A stretch of DNA of 64,000 nucleotides from UBA5704 sp036264355 (GCA_036264355.1 DATARD010000403.1:1-64000); one strand, 5' to 3'. Numbered from the stretch's first letter, positions 34,265-43,599 are shown. Numbers and translations are program-made. The notes: a model not told the origin generated them from the sequence alone.

Positions 34265-35083
34265 ATGCTGACGCGCACAATTCCATCCACCGGGGAAGAG
34301 CTTCCCGTGATCGGCCTCGGCACGTGGCAGACGTTCGACGTCGGGTCCGCGGAGAGGGACCGGGCGCCGCTCGAAGAGGTGATGCGGGAGTTTGTGGCGA
34401 CTGGCGGACGGCTGGTTGATTCGTCGCCGATGTATGGCCGATCCGAAGAAGTCGTCGGCGCGGTCGCCGTGAAAGCAGGTGTCCAGGAACAGCTCTTCCT
34501 GGCGACCAAGGTGTGGACGTCCGGCCGCCAGAAGGGCATCGAGCAGATGGAGAGCTCGTTCCGCAAGCTGCGCGCGGCGCGTCTCGATCTGATGCAGGTG
34601 CACAACCTGGTCGACGTGGCGACACATCTCGCCACGTTGCGCGATTGGAAAGCGGCCGGCCGGGTCCGCTATATTGGCATCACCCACTACACCGCCGGCG
34701 CGCAGGCCGAGGTGGAGGCGCTGATGCGGCGCGAGACGTTCGACTTCCTCCAGATCAACTATTCCGTGGCCGAGCCCGAGGCCGAAAGACGGGTTCTCCC
34801 TCTGGCCCGCGAGAAGGGCATCGCCGTGCTCGCGAACCGGCCTTTGGCGAGCGGCGCTCTGCTGAGCCGGCTCGGCAAGCGGCCGTTGCCGGGCTGGGCC
34901 GCCGAGATCGACTGCGCGAGCTGGGCGCAGATCCTGTTGAAATTCGTCGTCTCCCATCCGGCCATCACCTGCGCCATCCCGGCCACCGCGAAGCCCGCGC
35001 ACCTCCGCGATAACATGGCGGCCGGTTCAGGCCGCCTGCCGGACGACGCGCTGCGTGCCCGAATCGCGGCGGAGATCGGCTGA
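34265..35083 (+). CDS. Aldo/keto reductase
   Basis: 272-aa TIM-barrel NAD(P)H oxidoreductase. Motifs are GLGTWQTFDVG at the start, LVDSSPMYGRSEEVVG with catalytic D and Y, the K in LFLATKVWTSGR, the active-site H in LDLMQVHNL, and INYSVAEPEAE plus AIPATAKPAHLRDN for cofactor binding. ATG 34265 was chosen to match family length; an in-frame ATG at 34214 would overlap the kinase-like gene. Substrate cannot be told. Confidence 0.88.
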   Translation: MLTRTIPSTGEELPVIGLGTWQTFDVGSAERDRAPLEEVMREFVATGGRLVDSSPMYGRSEEVVGAVAVKAGVQEQLFLATKVWTSGRQKGIEQMESSFRKLRAARLDLMQVHNLVDVATHLATLRDWKAAGRVRYIGITHYTAGAQAEVEALMRRETFDFLQINYSVAEPEAERRVLPLAREKGIAVLANRPLASGALLSRLGKRPLPGWAAEIDCASWAQILLKFVVSHPAITCAIPATAKPAHLRDNMAAGSGRLPDDALRARIAAEIG

Positions 35084-35137
35084 GACCGGGCCGTGCAGGC
35101 AGCGGCCCTGATCAGGAGCGACAATCCTCCAGTCGGA

Positions 35138-35452
35138 GTTGAGCCCGCCCTGATCGGCGTTGAGCCTGCCCTGTTCGGGGTTCAGCTTACCCCGTTCGGG
35201 ATTGAGGTTACCCCGTCCGGAGTTGAGCCTGCCCTGGTCGGAGTTGAGCCTGCCCTGGTCGGAGTTGAGGTTACCCCAGTCGGAGTGGACGGCCGGACAG
35301 GGGGAGTGAAGCCCACACCAGGGAAAGTTGTCGGCCGACCAGGGAAAGTTGAGCCTAGACCAGGGTAAGTTGTCGGCCAGCCAGGGAAAGTTGAGCCCCG
35401 ACCAGGGAAAGTTGACGATCGAGCAGGGAAAGTAGAGCTTCAGGAACCCGGT
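35138..35452. repeat. 21-bp tandem repeat array (about 15 units)
   Basis: Fourteen head-to-tail 21-bp units begin at 35138 (for example GTTGAGCCTGCCCTGGTCGG plus A), with a partial unit before and after. Almost every unit starts GTTGA or a close variant. The second half drifts from CCTGCCCTGGTCGGA-like to CCGACCAGGGAAA-like units, so two subfamilies are seen. Because 21 is a multiple of three, both strands are open across it. The minus strand would give heptapeptides such as SDQGRLN, the plus strand GVEPALV. No convincing gene context fixes a coding strand. The array lies between the reductase stop and the kinase start (35557). Confidence 0.85.
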
Positions 35453-35556
35453 CCGGTCACGGGGACGCCCACGACGTTCGCGACCTCCCCCCTGAAACAA
35501 AAACGTCTCCCCTGCCATTAGACTTCGGAGAGCGCTCTTGCCTCCGAGATCCGTCG

Positions 35557-37611
35557 ATGACGTCGCCTTCCGAGACCTCCGCCACTCCCGCAGGAGCGGC
35601 GCCGCGTCTCCTCGGTGGCCGCTATCGGCTGGAAGAGCGCTTGGGCGAGGGAACGCTCGGCGTGGTGTGGCGTGCCCGCCATGTCGCACTGCACCGGGAC
35701 TTCGCTCTGAAGCAGTTGCGGACCGGTGCGCTCGAAGATCCGGCCGCACGGGCGCGCTTTCACCGCGAGGCCGAGGCGCTCGGCCGGATGCGCCATCCGC
35801 ACATCGTGGAGGTCACCGACTTCGGCATCGATCCCGAGAGCGGCTCTCCATATCTGGTGATGGAGCTGCTGCCCGGCCGCACGCTGGCCGACCTGCTGCG
35901 CGAAACCGGTCCGCTGCCGCCAGAGCGGGCGCTGCCGTTGCTGGAGGCGCTGGCGGGCGCCATCGACGCCGCCCATGAGCAGGGCATCCTCCATCGCGAT
36001 CTCAAGCCGTCCAACATCGCGCTCACCACGGATGCGGAGGGAGAGCCGCTGCTCAAGGTTCTCGATTTCGGGCTGGCCGCGGTCTCGGAGCCGCGGACTC
36101 CCGATCCGGCTCCCCAGGAGGAAGAGACTGCCGCGGGCGAGAGCCTGACCTCGACCGGCATGCTTCTCGGCACGCCCCTTTACGCGGCACCCGAGGTGAT
36201 CCGCGGCGCAGCGGCCAGCCGCGCCTCGGACGTCTACTCGCTCGGTGTGATCGCCTACGAGATGCTCACCGGCCGGCCACCTTTCCAAGGCACGACGAGC
36301 AAAGTGCTCTCCGCTCACCTGCACGCGGCACCTCCGTCACCAGCTCTTCCCGGCATCGTCTGCGAGGCACTGCACGAGCCGCTCGACAAAGAGCCCGAGC
36401 ACCGTCCGGCCACGGCCGCCGCGTTCGTCCGGCGGCTGCGTCATGCCATCGAACGGTCCGAAGCGGTGCGGTGGCGCCGGGCCGAGCTGCCGCGCCGTGC
36501 CGCCATGGCCACGGGAGTGGCCGCCGCCTCCCTGGCCGCCGTCCTCCTGCTCTTTCCATCCGGCGATCTCCCGATCGAGCGCCGGCTGGACGACTTGCGG
36601 ATGGAGCTGGCCTTCGCCCGGGAGCACGACCCGCGCATCCTCCTGGTGACCATGGACCAATCGAGCCAGCGCGAGCGCTCTGTGCCTCTCGGCGCCCGCG
36701 CCGACGAGGTTGGGAAGTCCCTCTCGGCGATCTTCGCGGCCGGCGCACGCGGCGTGGCGGTGGACCTCGTGCTACCGCCCCAGTGGAGCGACTCGCAGGA
36801 CTTCCAGAATCTTCTCCTCCATCACCCTGACGATCTGACCCTGGCGGCTTCTTCCGGCGACGGCAATGTCGACGGATCGGAGTGCGTGGCCGACCTCACC
36901 GAGGCCGCTCTCGGGCACGACCGGACGGCGGCGCTCTTCGGCTTTGTGAACCTTGATGAGGACGCGGACCGCGTCACGCGCACCGGCCGGCTGGCCTTCC
37001 ACGACATCCACGGAGTTGAGCACCCGTCGTGGGCGGCGCGCGCGGCGTCCATGCTCGGCCCCGTGCCCCGGCCGCTCGCAGGGCCGGTCTTCCGGATCGA
37101 TCATCGCGTGAACGGGCACCTCTACAAGCCTCTCCTGTGGCGCGACCTGCCGGCGGCCCTCACCCATCAGCCGGAGCTTTTCCGCAGCCGTCTCGTCCTC
37201 GTCGGCGGTGACTTCCCCAATTCCGGGGACGACAACCATTACGTGCCGGTGAGCCTGGGAGAGACCGGAAGAGTTTCCGGCCTCACTCTTCAGGCCTTGC
37301 AGGTCGACACCATCGCCGCCGGTCTGCCGGTGCGCGAAGCGCCGCATGCGCCCGTTCTCCTCCTCGCCGCGCTGGCCGCGGCCTGCGTGGCTCTCTCCGC
37401 GCTCCTGGGGCGCCGTCCGAGCCGGACCGTCGCCATCGTCCCGGGACTGGCAGCGCTCTACACAGCCGCATCGTTGTCGGTCTTTCGGCAGACCGGCCTG
37501 CTCCTTCCGATCACGGCGCCCTGCCTGGTCGTCGCGCTCTGCCTCACGGCGGCGCTCCTCCTCCGCCGGCGCCTCCCCCCGATCCCTATCATCAGGAGCC
37601 TTCCGGCATGA
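35557..37611 (+). CDS. Membrane Ser/Thr protein kinase with CHASE2 sensor domain
   Basis: 684 aa. A cytoplasmic PknB-type kinase domain at about residues 23-290 has a complete catalytic set: GEGTLGVVW, K52 in FALKQL, E in the alphaC helix (FHREAEAL), HRDLKPSN with D148, DFG 170-172, and LGTPLYAAPEV. A membrane helix follows near 315-335, then an extracytoplasmic CHASE2 domain (ERRLDDLRMELAF, ILLVTMDQSSQ, VAVDLVLP, RTGRLAFHD, LVLVGGDFPNSGDDNHYVP). Three closely spaced helices end the protein. The order is kinase first, sensor last. Its stop overlaps the start of the CHAT-protease gene (ATGA 37608-37611), so the two products should act together. Confidence 0.9.
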   Translation: MTSPSETSATPAGAAPRLLGGRYRLEERLGEGTLGVVWRARHVALHRDFALKQLRTGALEDPAARARFHREAEALGRMRHPHIVEVTDFGIDPESGSPYLVMELLPGRTLADLLRETGPLPPERALPLLEALAGAIDAAHEQGILHRDLKPSNIALTTDAEGEPLLKVLDFGLAAVSEPRTPDPAPQEEETAAGESLTSTGMLLGTPLYAAPEVIRGAAASRASDVYSLGVIAYEMLTGRPPFQGTTSKVLSAHLHAAPPSPALPGIVCEALHEPLDKEPEHRPATAAAFVRRLRHAIERSEAVRWRRAELPRRAAMATGVAAASLAAVLLLFPSGDLPIERRLDDLRMELAFAREHDPRILLVTMDQSSQRERSVPLGARADEVGKSLSAIFAAGARGVAVDLVLPPQWSDSQDFQNLLLHHPDDLTLAASSGDGNVDGSECVADLTEAALGHDRTAALFGFVNLDEDADRVTRTGRLAFHDIHGVEHPSWAARAASMLGPVPRPLAGPVFRIDHRVNGHLYKPLLWRDLPAALTHQPELFRSRLVLVGGDFPNSGDDNHYVPVSLGETGRVSGLTLQALQVDTIAAGLPVREAPHAPVLLLAALAAACVALSALLGRRPSRTVAIVPGLAALYTAASLSVFRQTGLLLPITAPCLVVALCLTAALLLRRRLPPIPIIRSLPA

Positions 37612-40600
37612 GACATACCATCGTTCTCGTTCTCTCCACGCTCCTTGTGACACCGTGGAGCTCCGCTCCCGCGGCACCTCCCGCAAAGCCTGTGGCCATC
37701 ATCTTTGCCCTGAGCGGCGAAGTCTTCCGCACCGATCCGGGGCAGCCGCGCCGCGCCGCCAATCTGTTCGATCTCCTGCCCGCCGGAACAGCCCTCGAAA
37801 CCGGCCCCGGCTCTCATCTCGCCCTGGCCTTCGCAACCGGCCGGCGCTGGGAGCTCGGAGGCGGTGCGCGGGTGACCCTGGGGACGACGGATCTGACCGA
37901 CCGTTCGGGCGATGTGCGATCTCTTCCCAAGCTCCCCCGGCTCCCTCGTCTCGCGCCCATTCGCAAGGAAGACCACGCCGGACAGAAAGCCGGCGCCGTG
38001 ACCATCCGCGGCGAACGGATCGCCGGCCTCTATCCCGGCCGCGGCGCAACGGCCTTGGCGGAAGCGACCGTGCTGCGGTTTCAGATGGTCGATCCGGGGG
38101 CACGCTACCAAGTCGAGGTGCAGGATGGACACGGCGCCGTGGTTTTTTCCGCGGTGACCTCCGACACAGCCGTGAAAGTGCCTGCGGACCATCTCCGGCC
38201 GGGAGCGTCCTACCACTGGGCCGTGCGGACGCTGGGCCGGCCTTGGGGCGACGCCCACGGCGAGACCAGCTTCAGGACCCTGGATCGAGACACGGCGCAA
38301 TGCCGCGAAGCTCTGCGCCGCGCCGCGTCCCGCCATAAAGATCTGACCGCTCTCCTCGCCGGGATCGACAAACAGATCGGGCTCCTCGCCGAAGCCCGGG
38401 ATGAGCTCCGGACGGCTGCAGCGGCATCGCCCGAAGACAGCGGCCTGCGCACAGCGCTCGCGCAGACCGAGGAGGAAGTCGATCAGGATGGTGAGACTGG
38501 CGCTCCTCCGTCCGATCCGCCGGAGCCCGGCATGATCGTCGAGGAGGTCAAACCCGGAGCCGCCGCCGCGCGCGCGGGCCTCGTTCCGGGAGATCTGCTC
38601 CAGCGCTGGGAGCGGGCCGCCTCTCCCCCCGCCAATCCGCTCCCCGCAGAAGGACGGCTGGACTCGCCTTTCGACCTCACCGAGGTGGAGGACGAGCAGG
38701 CGCCCCGGGGAGCGATCCGCCTCACCGGCCTGCGAGAGGGCGCGGCGCACCGTTGGGAGCTTCCCCCGGGAGACTGGGAGCTGCGCGCCCGGCCGCTCTG
38801 GCCTGGTGCGCAACTCGGCGACTATGAGCGCGGCCGGCGGTCGATCGCCGCCGGCAACGTCACGGAAGGGATCGCCGCATGGCAACAGATGGGATCCCGG
38901 CTGGCGGCGGACGGCGAGGCCGAGAGCTCGGCCTGGTTGTTCCGGCGCATCGCCGAAGCACAGATCGAGAACGGGGACCGCGCTGGAGCGAAGGCCACCT
39001 ACGAAAACCTTCTGGCGACGCTCGGCCCCCTCGGTTCCCCCGCGATCGTCGCTCAGTTGCGGGGCAAGCTCGCCGGGAACCTGCGGGAGATGGGTGGCCT
39101 CGAGCGTTCCGTCGAGCTGTTCCGCGAAGCTCTGGAGGCTCGCCGGAGCGCCATCCCCGAGAGCATCACCGAAGCTCGCCTGCTGAGCGGGCTGGGCCGG
39201 GCACTGGCGATGCAAGGCGACTTGCAGTCGGCACAACGGCAGCTTTCCAACGCCCTCTCCCTCTGCGAACGGCTCGCGCCGGGAAGCCTCGTCGTCTCGC
39301 AGATGCTCGGCAATCTCGGGATCATCGAGGGTCACCTCGGGAACCTGCCGGCGGCCGAAGACCTTCAGCGGCGCGCTCTGGAAATCGATCGGAAACTGAA
39401 TCCGGAGAGTCTCGGCGTCGCCAACGACCTGACCAACCTGGCCGGCCTCGAGCGCTCTCGCCGTGACTTCGCGGCCGCTGCCGAGGATTACACACAGGCC
39501 CTCTCGCTGCGCGAACAACTCGATCCGGACAGCTCCAGCGTCGCGACGGCCCTGGACAATCTCGCCGGCGTGCTGTTGAGTCGGGACGATCCTGCCACCG
39601 CTGAGGCCTCGGCGGCGTTCGAACGCAGCCTCGTCCTCCGGCGGCGGTTGCACCAGAGCGACCGCGAGATCGTGGATACGCTCATCGGGCTCGGAACCGC
39701 CGCCTGGGCGCGCCACGACGATGCGCCTGCGGAACAATGGTTGCGGCACGCTTTGGCGATCGATGAGAAAGAGAGCCCAGACTCACTTGAATACGCGACC
39801 GTGCTCAACAATCTTGCCGACGTGCTCCTCGATCAGGGCCGGTTGGCGGAAGCCGAGAGCCTTTGCCGGCGCGCCCTCGTGATCTTTCAAAACCGCGCAC
39901 CGAGTACCGGCCAAGAGGCGACAGCCGACCGTGACCTCGCCGTGATCGTGCGCCGGGCGGGCCGGGCCGGCGAGGCCCGCGCGCTCTACGAACAGGCGCT
40001 CCTCGCGATCGACAGGGTCGGCTGGCAGTTGGCCGGCTCCGGACAGGGGCGGTCCGCGCTTCTCTCATCCTACGCCTCCTACTACCGTGAGGCGGTGGAC
40101 CTGCTCGTCGAGCTCGGCCGGCCGGAGGAGGCCTTCGCGGTTCTCGAACGCTCTCGCGCCCGCGACCTGCTCGGGCTGCTCGCGGAGCGCAAGCTGAATT
40201 TCGAGGGTACTATTCCGAAGGATCTCGAAAGCGAACGTCTCACCGCCAACGCCGACTACGAGCATGTCCTGGCACGATTCGCCGCTCTGTCCGGAGACAG
40301 CCCTCCGGCGGAACGCAAGGAGCTGCAAACACGGCTGGACGAGGCACGCCTCCACCAGGATGTCGTCCGTTCAAAGATCCGGGCTACCTCGCCACGCCTC
40401 GCCGCCCTGCGCGACCCGGAGCCGCTCAGGCTCACGGCCGTCTCCGAGGCGCTCGATCCCGGGACCGCGCTGCTGTCCTATTCGATCGGAGACGAACGGA
40501 GCTATCTCTTCGTCATCGGCCCGGGCCGCGATCACTTCGCCGTCTTTCCCCTCCCGGCAGGCCAGAAAACCCTTCGCGAGGAGGTGCGCCGGCTGCGCGC

Positions 40601-41540
40601 CCTGATCGACCAAAGAGAGGGTGGAGCGCAGGCCTTCTTGCGCGCCGCTGGTCGCCTGACCTCTCTCCTGCTCGCGCCTGCCGCGCGAGAGATCGCCACA
40701 GCGGACCGTCTTCTGGTGGTGCCGGACGGGCCTCTCCATCTCTTGCCCTTCGCCGCCCTGGGCGACCCCTCGGCGCCGCGGTTCCTGGCCGAATCGAAAC
40801 CCATTCACACGGCGGCTTCGGCGACCCTGTTCGCCGAGCTCAAAAACCATCGCCGCGCGAACCGTGCACCGCGTCTGCTCGCCTTCGGCGATCCTGTCTA
40901 TCCCGCCGCCGCTCCATCGCACGATCCGGTGCTGCGCGGCGCTGTTCGCGAGGGTCTGCGGCTCGATCCCCTCCCTGGTACGAGAGCCGAGGTCCAAGCT
41001 CTCGGCGCGCTCTTCCCCGACGATGCGCAGATCTTCTTGGGCGCCGAGGCCACCGAAGAGCGCGCCAAGGCCGCCGGACCGGAGCGGACCTTCGTCCACT
41101 TCGCCTGCCACGCTCTCGTCAACGAGCGCTTTCCCCTCGAATCGGCCCTCGTGCTCTCCATCCCCGAGCACCCCCGCGAGGGACAGGACAACGGTCTTCT
41201 CCAAGCCTGGGAGATCTTCGAGCAGGTACGCCTCGACGCCGATCTCGTCACTCTCGCAGCCTGCGACAGCGCTCTCGGCAAGGAACAGGCCGGCGAAGGC
41301 CTCCTCGGCCTGACCCGGGCCTTCCAGTACGCCGGCGCACGCTCGGTCGTCGCCTCGCTCTGGAGCGTCGACGATTCGTCGACGAGCGTGCTGATGAAAC
41401 GATTCTACGGTCATCTGAAACTGGGGGAGACTAAGGACGAAGCGCTGCGGGCGGCGCAGCTCGATCTCATTCGCGGCCCGGCAGCGATCTCTCATCCCTA
41501 TCATTGGGCCGCCTTTCAGCTCACAGGCGACTGGAAGTGA
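37608..41540 (+). CDS. Exported FecR-like/PDZ/TPR protein with CHAT protease domain
   Basis: 1310 aa. A signal peptide (about 1-22) is followed by a FecR-like segment (FALSGEVFRTD...GTALETGPGSHLALAF), a short coiled region, and a PDZ-like piece (MIVEEVKPGAAAARAGLVPGDLLQRW, about 306-331). Then comes a long TPR array (about 405-830) with LGNLGIIEGHLGNLPAAE, LTNLAGLERSRRDFAAA and LNNLADVLLDQGRLAEAE. The C-terminal CHAT domain has the caspase-like dyad: H1168 in FVHFACHALVNE and C1219 in VTLAACDSALG. It ends with RSVVASLWSVDD...HPYHWAAFQLTG. It is translationally coupled to the CHASE2 kinase. Peptidase activity is inferred from the intact dyad; substrate unknown. Confidence 0.88.
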   Translation: MRHTIVLVLSTLLVTPWSSAPAAPPAKPVAIIFALSGEVFRTDPGQPRRAANLFDLLPAGTALETGPGSHLALAFATGRRWELGGGARVTLGTTDLTDRSGDVRSLPKLPRLPRLAPIRKEDHAGQKAGAVTIRGERIAGLYPGRGATALAEATVLRFQMVDPGARYQVEVQDGHGAVVFSAVTSDTAVKVPADHLRPGASYHWAVRTLGRPWGDAHGETSFRTLDRDTAQCREALRRAASRHKDLTALLAGIDKQIGLLAEARDELRTAAAASPEDSGLRTALAQTEEEVDQDGETGAPPSDPPEPGMIVEEVKPGAAAARAGLVPGDLLQRWERAASPPANPLPAEGRLDSPFDLTEVEDEQAPRGAIRLTGLREGAAHRWELPPGDWELRARPLWPGAQLGDYERGRRSIAAGNVTEGIAAWQQMGSRLAADGEAESSAWLFRRIAEAQIENGDRAGAKATYENLLATLGPLGSPAIVAQLRGKLAGNLREMGGLERSVELFREALEARRSAIPESITEARLLSGLGRALAMQGDLQSAQRQLSNALSLCERLAPGSLVVSQMLGNLGIIEGHLGNLPAAEDLQRRALEIDRKLNPESLGVANDLTNLAGLERSRRDFAAAAEDYTQALSLREQLDPDSSSVATALDNLAGVLLSRDDPATAEASAAFERSLVLRRRLHQSDREIVDTLIGLGTAAWARHDDAPAEQWLRHALAIDEKESPDSLEYATVLNNLADVLLDQGRLAEAESLCRRALVIFQNRAPSTGQEATADRDLAVIVRRAGRAGEARALYEQALLAIDRVGWQLAGSGQGRSALLSSYASYYREAVDLLVELGRPEEAFAVLERSRARDLLGLLAERKLNFEGTIPKDLESERLTANADYEHVLARFAALSGDSPPAERKELQTRLDEARLHQDVVRSKIRATSPRLAALRDPEPLRLTAVSEALDPGTALLSYSIGDERSYLFVIGPGRDHFAVFPLPAGQKTLREEVRRLRALIDQREGGAQAFLRAAGRLTSLLLAPAAREIATADRLLVVPDGPLHLLPFAALGDPSAPRFLAESKPIHTAASATLFAELKNHRRANRAPRLLAFGDPVYPAAAPSHDPVLRGAVREGLRLDPLPGTRAEVQALGALFPDDAQIFLGAEATEERAKAAGPERTFVHFACHALVNERFPLESALVLSIPEHPREGQDNGLLQAWEIFEQVRLDADLVTLAACDSALGKEQAGEGLLGLTRAFQYAGARSVVASLWSVDDSSTSVLMKRFYGHLKLGETKDEALRAAQLDLIRGPAAISHPYHWAAFQLTGDWK

Positions 41541-41595
41541 GTATCCATTCCTCTGGCCCATCAGCCTTCCAACTCTCCGGCGACTGGCAGTAGAC

Positions 41596-41684
41596 GTTCC
41601 AGATTTGGAACCGCCCTGCCCGTCTCCCTCGCCGTTCCATAAATGGAACCCGTCCCCGCCGAGGAGAGGCCCAGAAGTGGGACG
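41596..41684. promoter_or_regulatory. Two (possibly three) 17-bp dyads (putative activator sites), locus B
   Basis: GTTCCAGATTTGGAACC (41596-41612) and GTTCCATAAATGGAACC (41634-41650) are each perfect dyads GTTCCA-N4-TGGAAC, 38 bp apart. A weaker relative, GGCCCAGAAGTGGGACG, lies at 41668-41684, 34 bp further. They stand in the 303-bp gap between the CHAT gene and the beta-helix gene, 80-160 bp upstream of a -24/-12 element. Confidence 0.7.
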
Positions 41685-41744
41685 CTCTCCTCACGCCTGA
41701 TTCAGATCTCCTTTGGTTGCCATCAGTTGCGCGCCGACGCAGAC

Positions 41745-41760
41745 GGGCACGCCGGTTGCC
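41745..41760 (+). promoter_or_regulatory. Putative sigma-54 (-24/-12) promoter of the beta-helix gene
   Basis: GGGCAC-GCCGG-TTGCC matches TGGCAC-N5-TTGC except for the first base. GG (41746-41747) and GC (41758-41759) are ten bases apart. The beta-helix start codon is 84 bp downstream of the GC. Confidence 0.65.
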
Positions 41761-41843
41761 CTCTCCGCGGTTCTGGGCACACGCGCCAACAGTCGCCGTC
41801 CGCCCCGACAGTTCCATCGAACTAGATGTGAAAGGAGAAAAAA

Positions 41844-42932
41844 GTGAAAAGAAGAGTTTGGAGCACCGGTCTCATTCTGGCTCTCGCCGCGCTGACAACC
41901 CCTCTGACCGCTGGCGCCGTCCAGGTGGTCAATCTCAACGCCGACCCGACGCCGACCGCGGGCGGTACCGCGCTCTGGATCACACTGATCAACATCACCG
42001 ACAATTCGGCCGCCAAACCCTATCTGATTACCCTCGATCCCGGTGTGTACGATCTCGGTGACACAAGGCTGCAACTGAAGCCCTGGGTGGACATCCAAGG
42101 CTCAGGACAGGGGAACACGATCATCCAGGGGTACGGCAACCCGACGCCGGGTGATCTTCTCAATGGCGTCCTCAAGGGAGCCAGCTCGATGGAACTGCGC
42201 AACCTCCAGGTCAAGTGCGTCGGCGGGGCCGGGAGGGTCTGTATCGGGCTGTACAACGGCTTGGCTTCCCCGACGCTGCGCAACGTCACGATCAACGTGA
42301 GCGGCGGCGACGCCACCTGGGGCATCCGCAACAACGGAAGCAGCCCCCTGATCGAAGATTCGACGATCGCCGTCAGCGGAGGCGCGAGCGGATATGGGAT
42401 CGTCAACACTTCAGGGTCGGCGGCAAAACCGACCGTCCGGCGCTCGGTCATCGGCGTCTCGGGGGCTTCGTCGGCCTTCGGCATCTACAACGACCTCTCC
42501 GGCATGCCGTCCGAGGTGCGGGATACGAAAATTACGGTCTCCGGGACCAACGAGGCTTACGGTTTCTATCTCAACTCCAGCAATGGCTCCAACATCGGCA
42601 GCCTGACCGCCTCCACCCTTTCGGCCAGTAGCGCGACCACCAACTACGGTGTCTTCTTCGGTGGCACCGGCACCGATTCGTTGACGGTGGACAACAGCCA
42701 GATTGCAGCGAGCGGTGGTACATCGAGCTACGGCCTCTACATCAACATTGCAGGCTTGACGCTCCGAAACTCCACCGTCTCCGGCGCGACCCGGAGCGTG
42801 AAAACCTATTCCAACACGCCGAAGATCGGATTGACTCAACTCTCCGGCGCCTTTGAGCCGAGCGGCCTTTCCGCTTGCGCAGGCGTCTACAATTCAAACC
42901 TCACCTTCTTCGCCGGCCCCAACTGCCCGTAA
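41844..42932 (+). CDS. Secreted right-handed beta-helix repeat protein
   Basis: 362 aa, ATG 41844 preceded by AAAGGAG. Signal peptide of about 25 residues ending TAGA. The first part (YLITLDPGVYDLGDTRLQLKPWVDIQGSGQGNTIIQGYG) is typical of pectate-lyase-like helices that start with a glycan-binding or DUF1565-like segment. The rest is a run of about 20-30-residue turns rich in Ser/Gly/Thr (LRNVTINVSGGDATWGIRN, IEDSTIAVSGGASGYGIVN, VRRSVIGVSGASSAFGIYN). No catalytic residues identified. Likely an extracellular adhesin or polysaccharide-binding protein, preceded by locus B regulatory sites. Confidence 0.82.
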   Translation: MKRRVWSTGLILALAALTTPLTAGAVQVVNLNADPTPTAGGTALWITLINITDNSAAKPYLITLDPGVYDLGDTRLQLKPWVDIQGSGQGNTIIQGYGNPTPGDLLNGVLKGASSMELRNLQVKCVGGAGRVCIGLYNGLASPTLRNVTINVSGGDATWGIRNNGSSPLIEDSTIAVSGGASGYGIVNTSGSAAKPTVRRSVIGVSGASSAFGIYNDLSGMPSEVRDTKITVSGTNEAYGFYLNSSNGSNIGSLTASTLSASSATTNYGVFFGGTGTDSLTVDNSQIAASGGTSSYGLYINIAGLTLRNSTVSGATRSVKTYSNTPKIGLTQLSGAFEPSGLSACAGVYNSNLTFFAGPNCP

Positions 42933-43040
42933 AGCGGTCGATTCGTCCGCGACGCTCCAGAGCGAGGAATGTCCTCCCGGATGGAGAGGAGATTGCGCTG
43001 GATGGCGGACGGAGCCTCAGACATCACGAAAGGAGATATC

Positions 43041-43427
43041 ATGACCAGACCTCTCACCCATCGCCTCGCCGGTGCCGCCGTCCTCCTGGTCGCGCTCACA
43101 GTCCTCGCCCGGCCCGCCGCGGCCTTGCCCGTACCCTCGACTCCGGGGGAAATGATCGAGGAGCTGAACGCCGCGTTGAACGGTCAGGCTGAGATCTACA
43201 ACTGGAGGAGCAAGCTCGATCCGACCTACAACAGTTGGAAAGTCGGCGGCAGCCAGAACCTGCCGGTGATCGCCTCCGCGATCGGGCTCATCCGCGGCGG
43301 TCTGTTTCCCCCGTTCCGCCGCCGGAGCAATGAACCTCTCAGCTTCTCGCTCAGCCAGCCGTCAGCCCCCGCGCGGAGCAGGAGTTGGGAAAGCATATCG
43401 GATCAGGCTCGCTCCTCGTCATTATAG
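43041..43427 (+). CDS. Small secreted protein, probably frameshifted
   Basis: ATG 43041 after AAAGGAG opens 128 codons with a signal peptide (LAGAAVLLVALTVLARPAAA) and a mature part TPGEMIEELNAALNGQAEIYNWRSKLDPTYNSWK. From about residue 90 the reading becomes low-complexity Ser/Arg. In the alternative frame the sequence AEQELGKHIGSGSLLVIIEKTAGALIVVNPQNFPKL (from about 43370 on) looks more protein-like. A frameshift near 43330-43375 is therefore likely, natural or a sequencing error. Only 108 bp separate it from the beta-helix gene, so it may share that transcript. Confidence 0.5.
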   Translation: MTRPLTHRLAGAAVLLVALTVLARPAAALPVPSTPGEMIEELNAALNGQAEIYNWRSKLDPTYNSWKVGGSQNLPVIASAIGLIRGGLFPPFRRRSNEPLSFSLSQPSAPARSRSWESISDQARSSSL

Positions 43428-43487
43428 AGAAAACCGCCGGCGCGCTGATCGTGGTCAACCCTCAAAATTTCCCGAAATTGGCGGCAG

Positions 43488-43537
43488 GTTTCAGATTTGG
43501 AACCGCACCGGTGTTTCAAGGGTCCAGAGTTGGAACC
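43488..43537. promoter_or_regulatory. Pair of 17-bp dyads (putative activator sites), locus C
   Basis: GTTTCAGATTTGGAACC (43488-43504; 16/17 to the first locus B dyad) and GGTCCAGAGTTGGAACC (43521-43537; 15/17), 33 bp start to start, exactly the spacing of locus A. They lie about 80-110 bp upstream of a -24/-12 element. Confidence 0.65.
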
Positions 43538-43599
43538 TACCATCACCTCTGCGTCGAGTCGGTGCTTGATTCTCAAAGGGTTACGCGCTCCATCCCGCT

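Noticed and set aside
35138..35452. CRISPR array
   Set aside because: Units are head-to-tail 21-mers with no spacers and no cas genes nearby.
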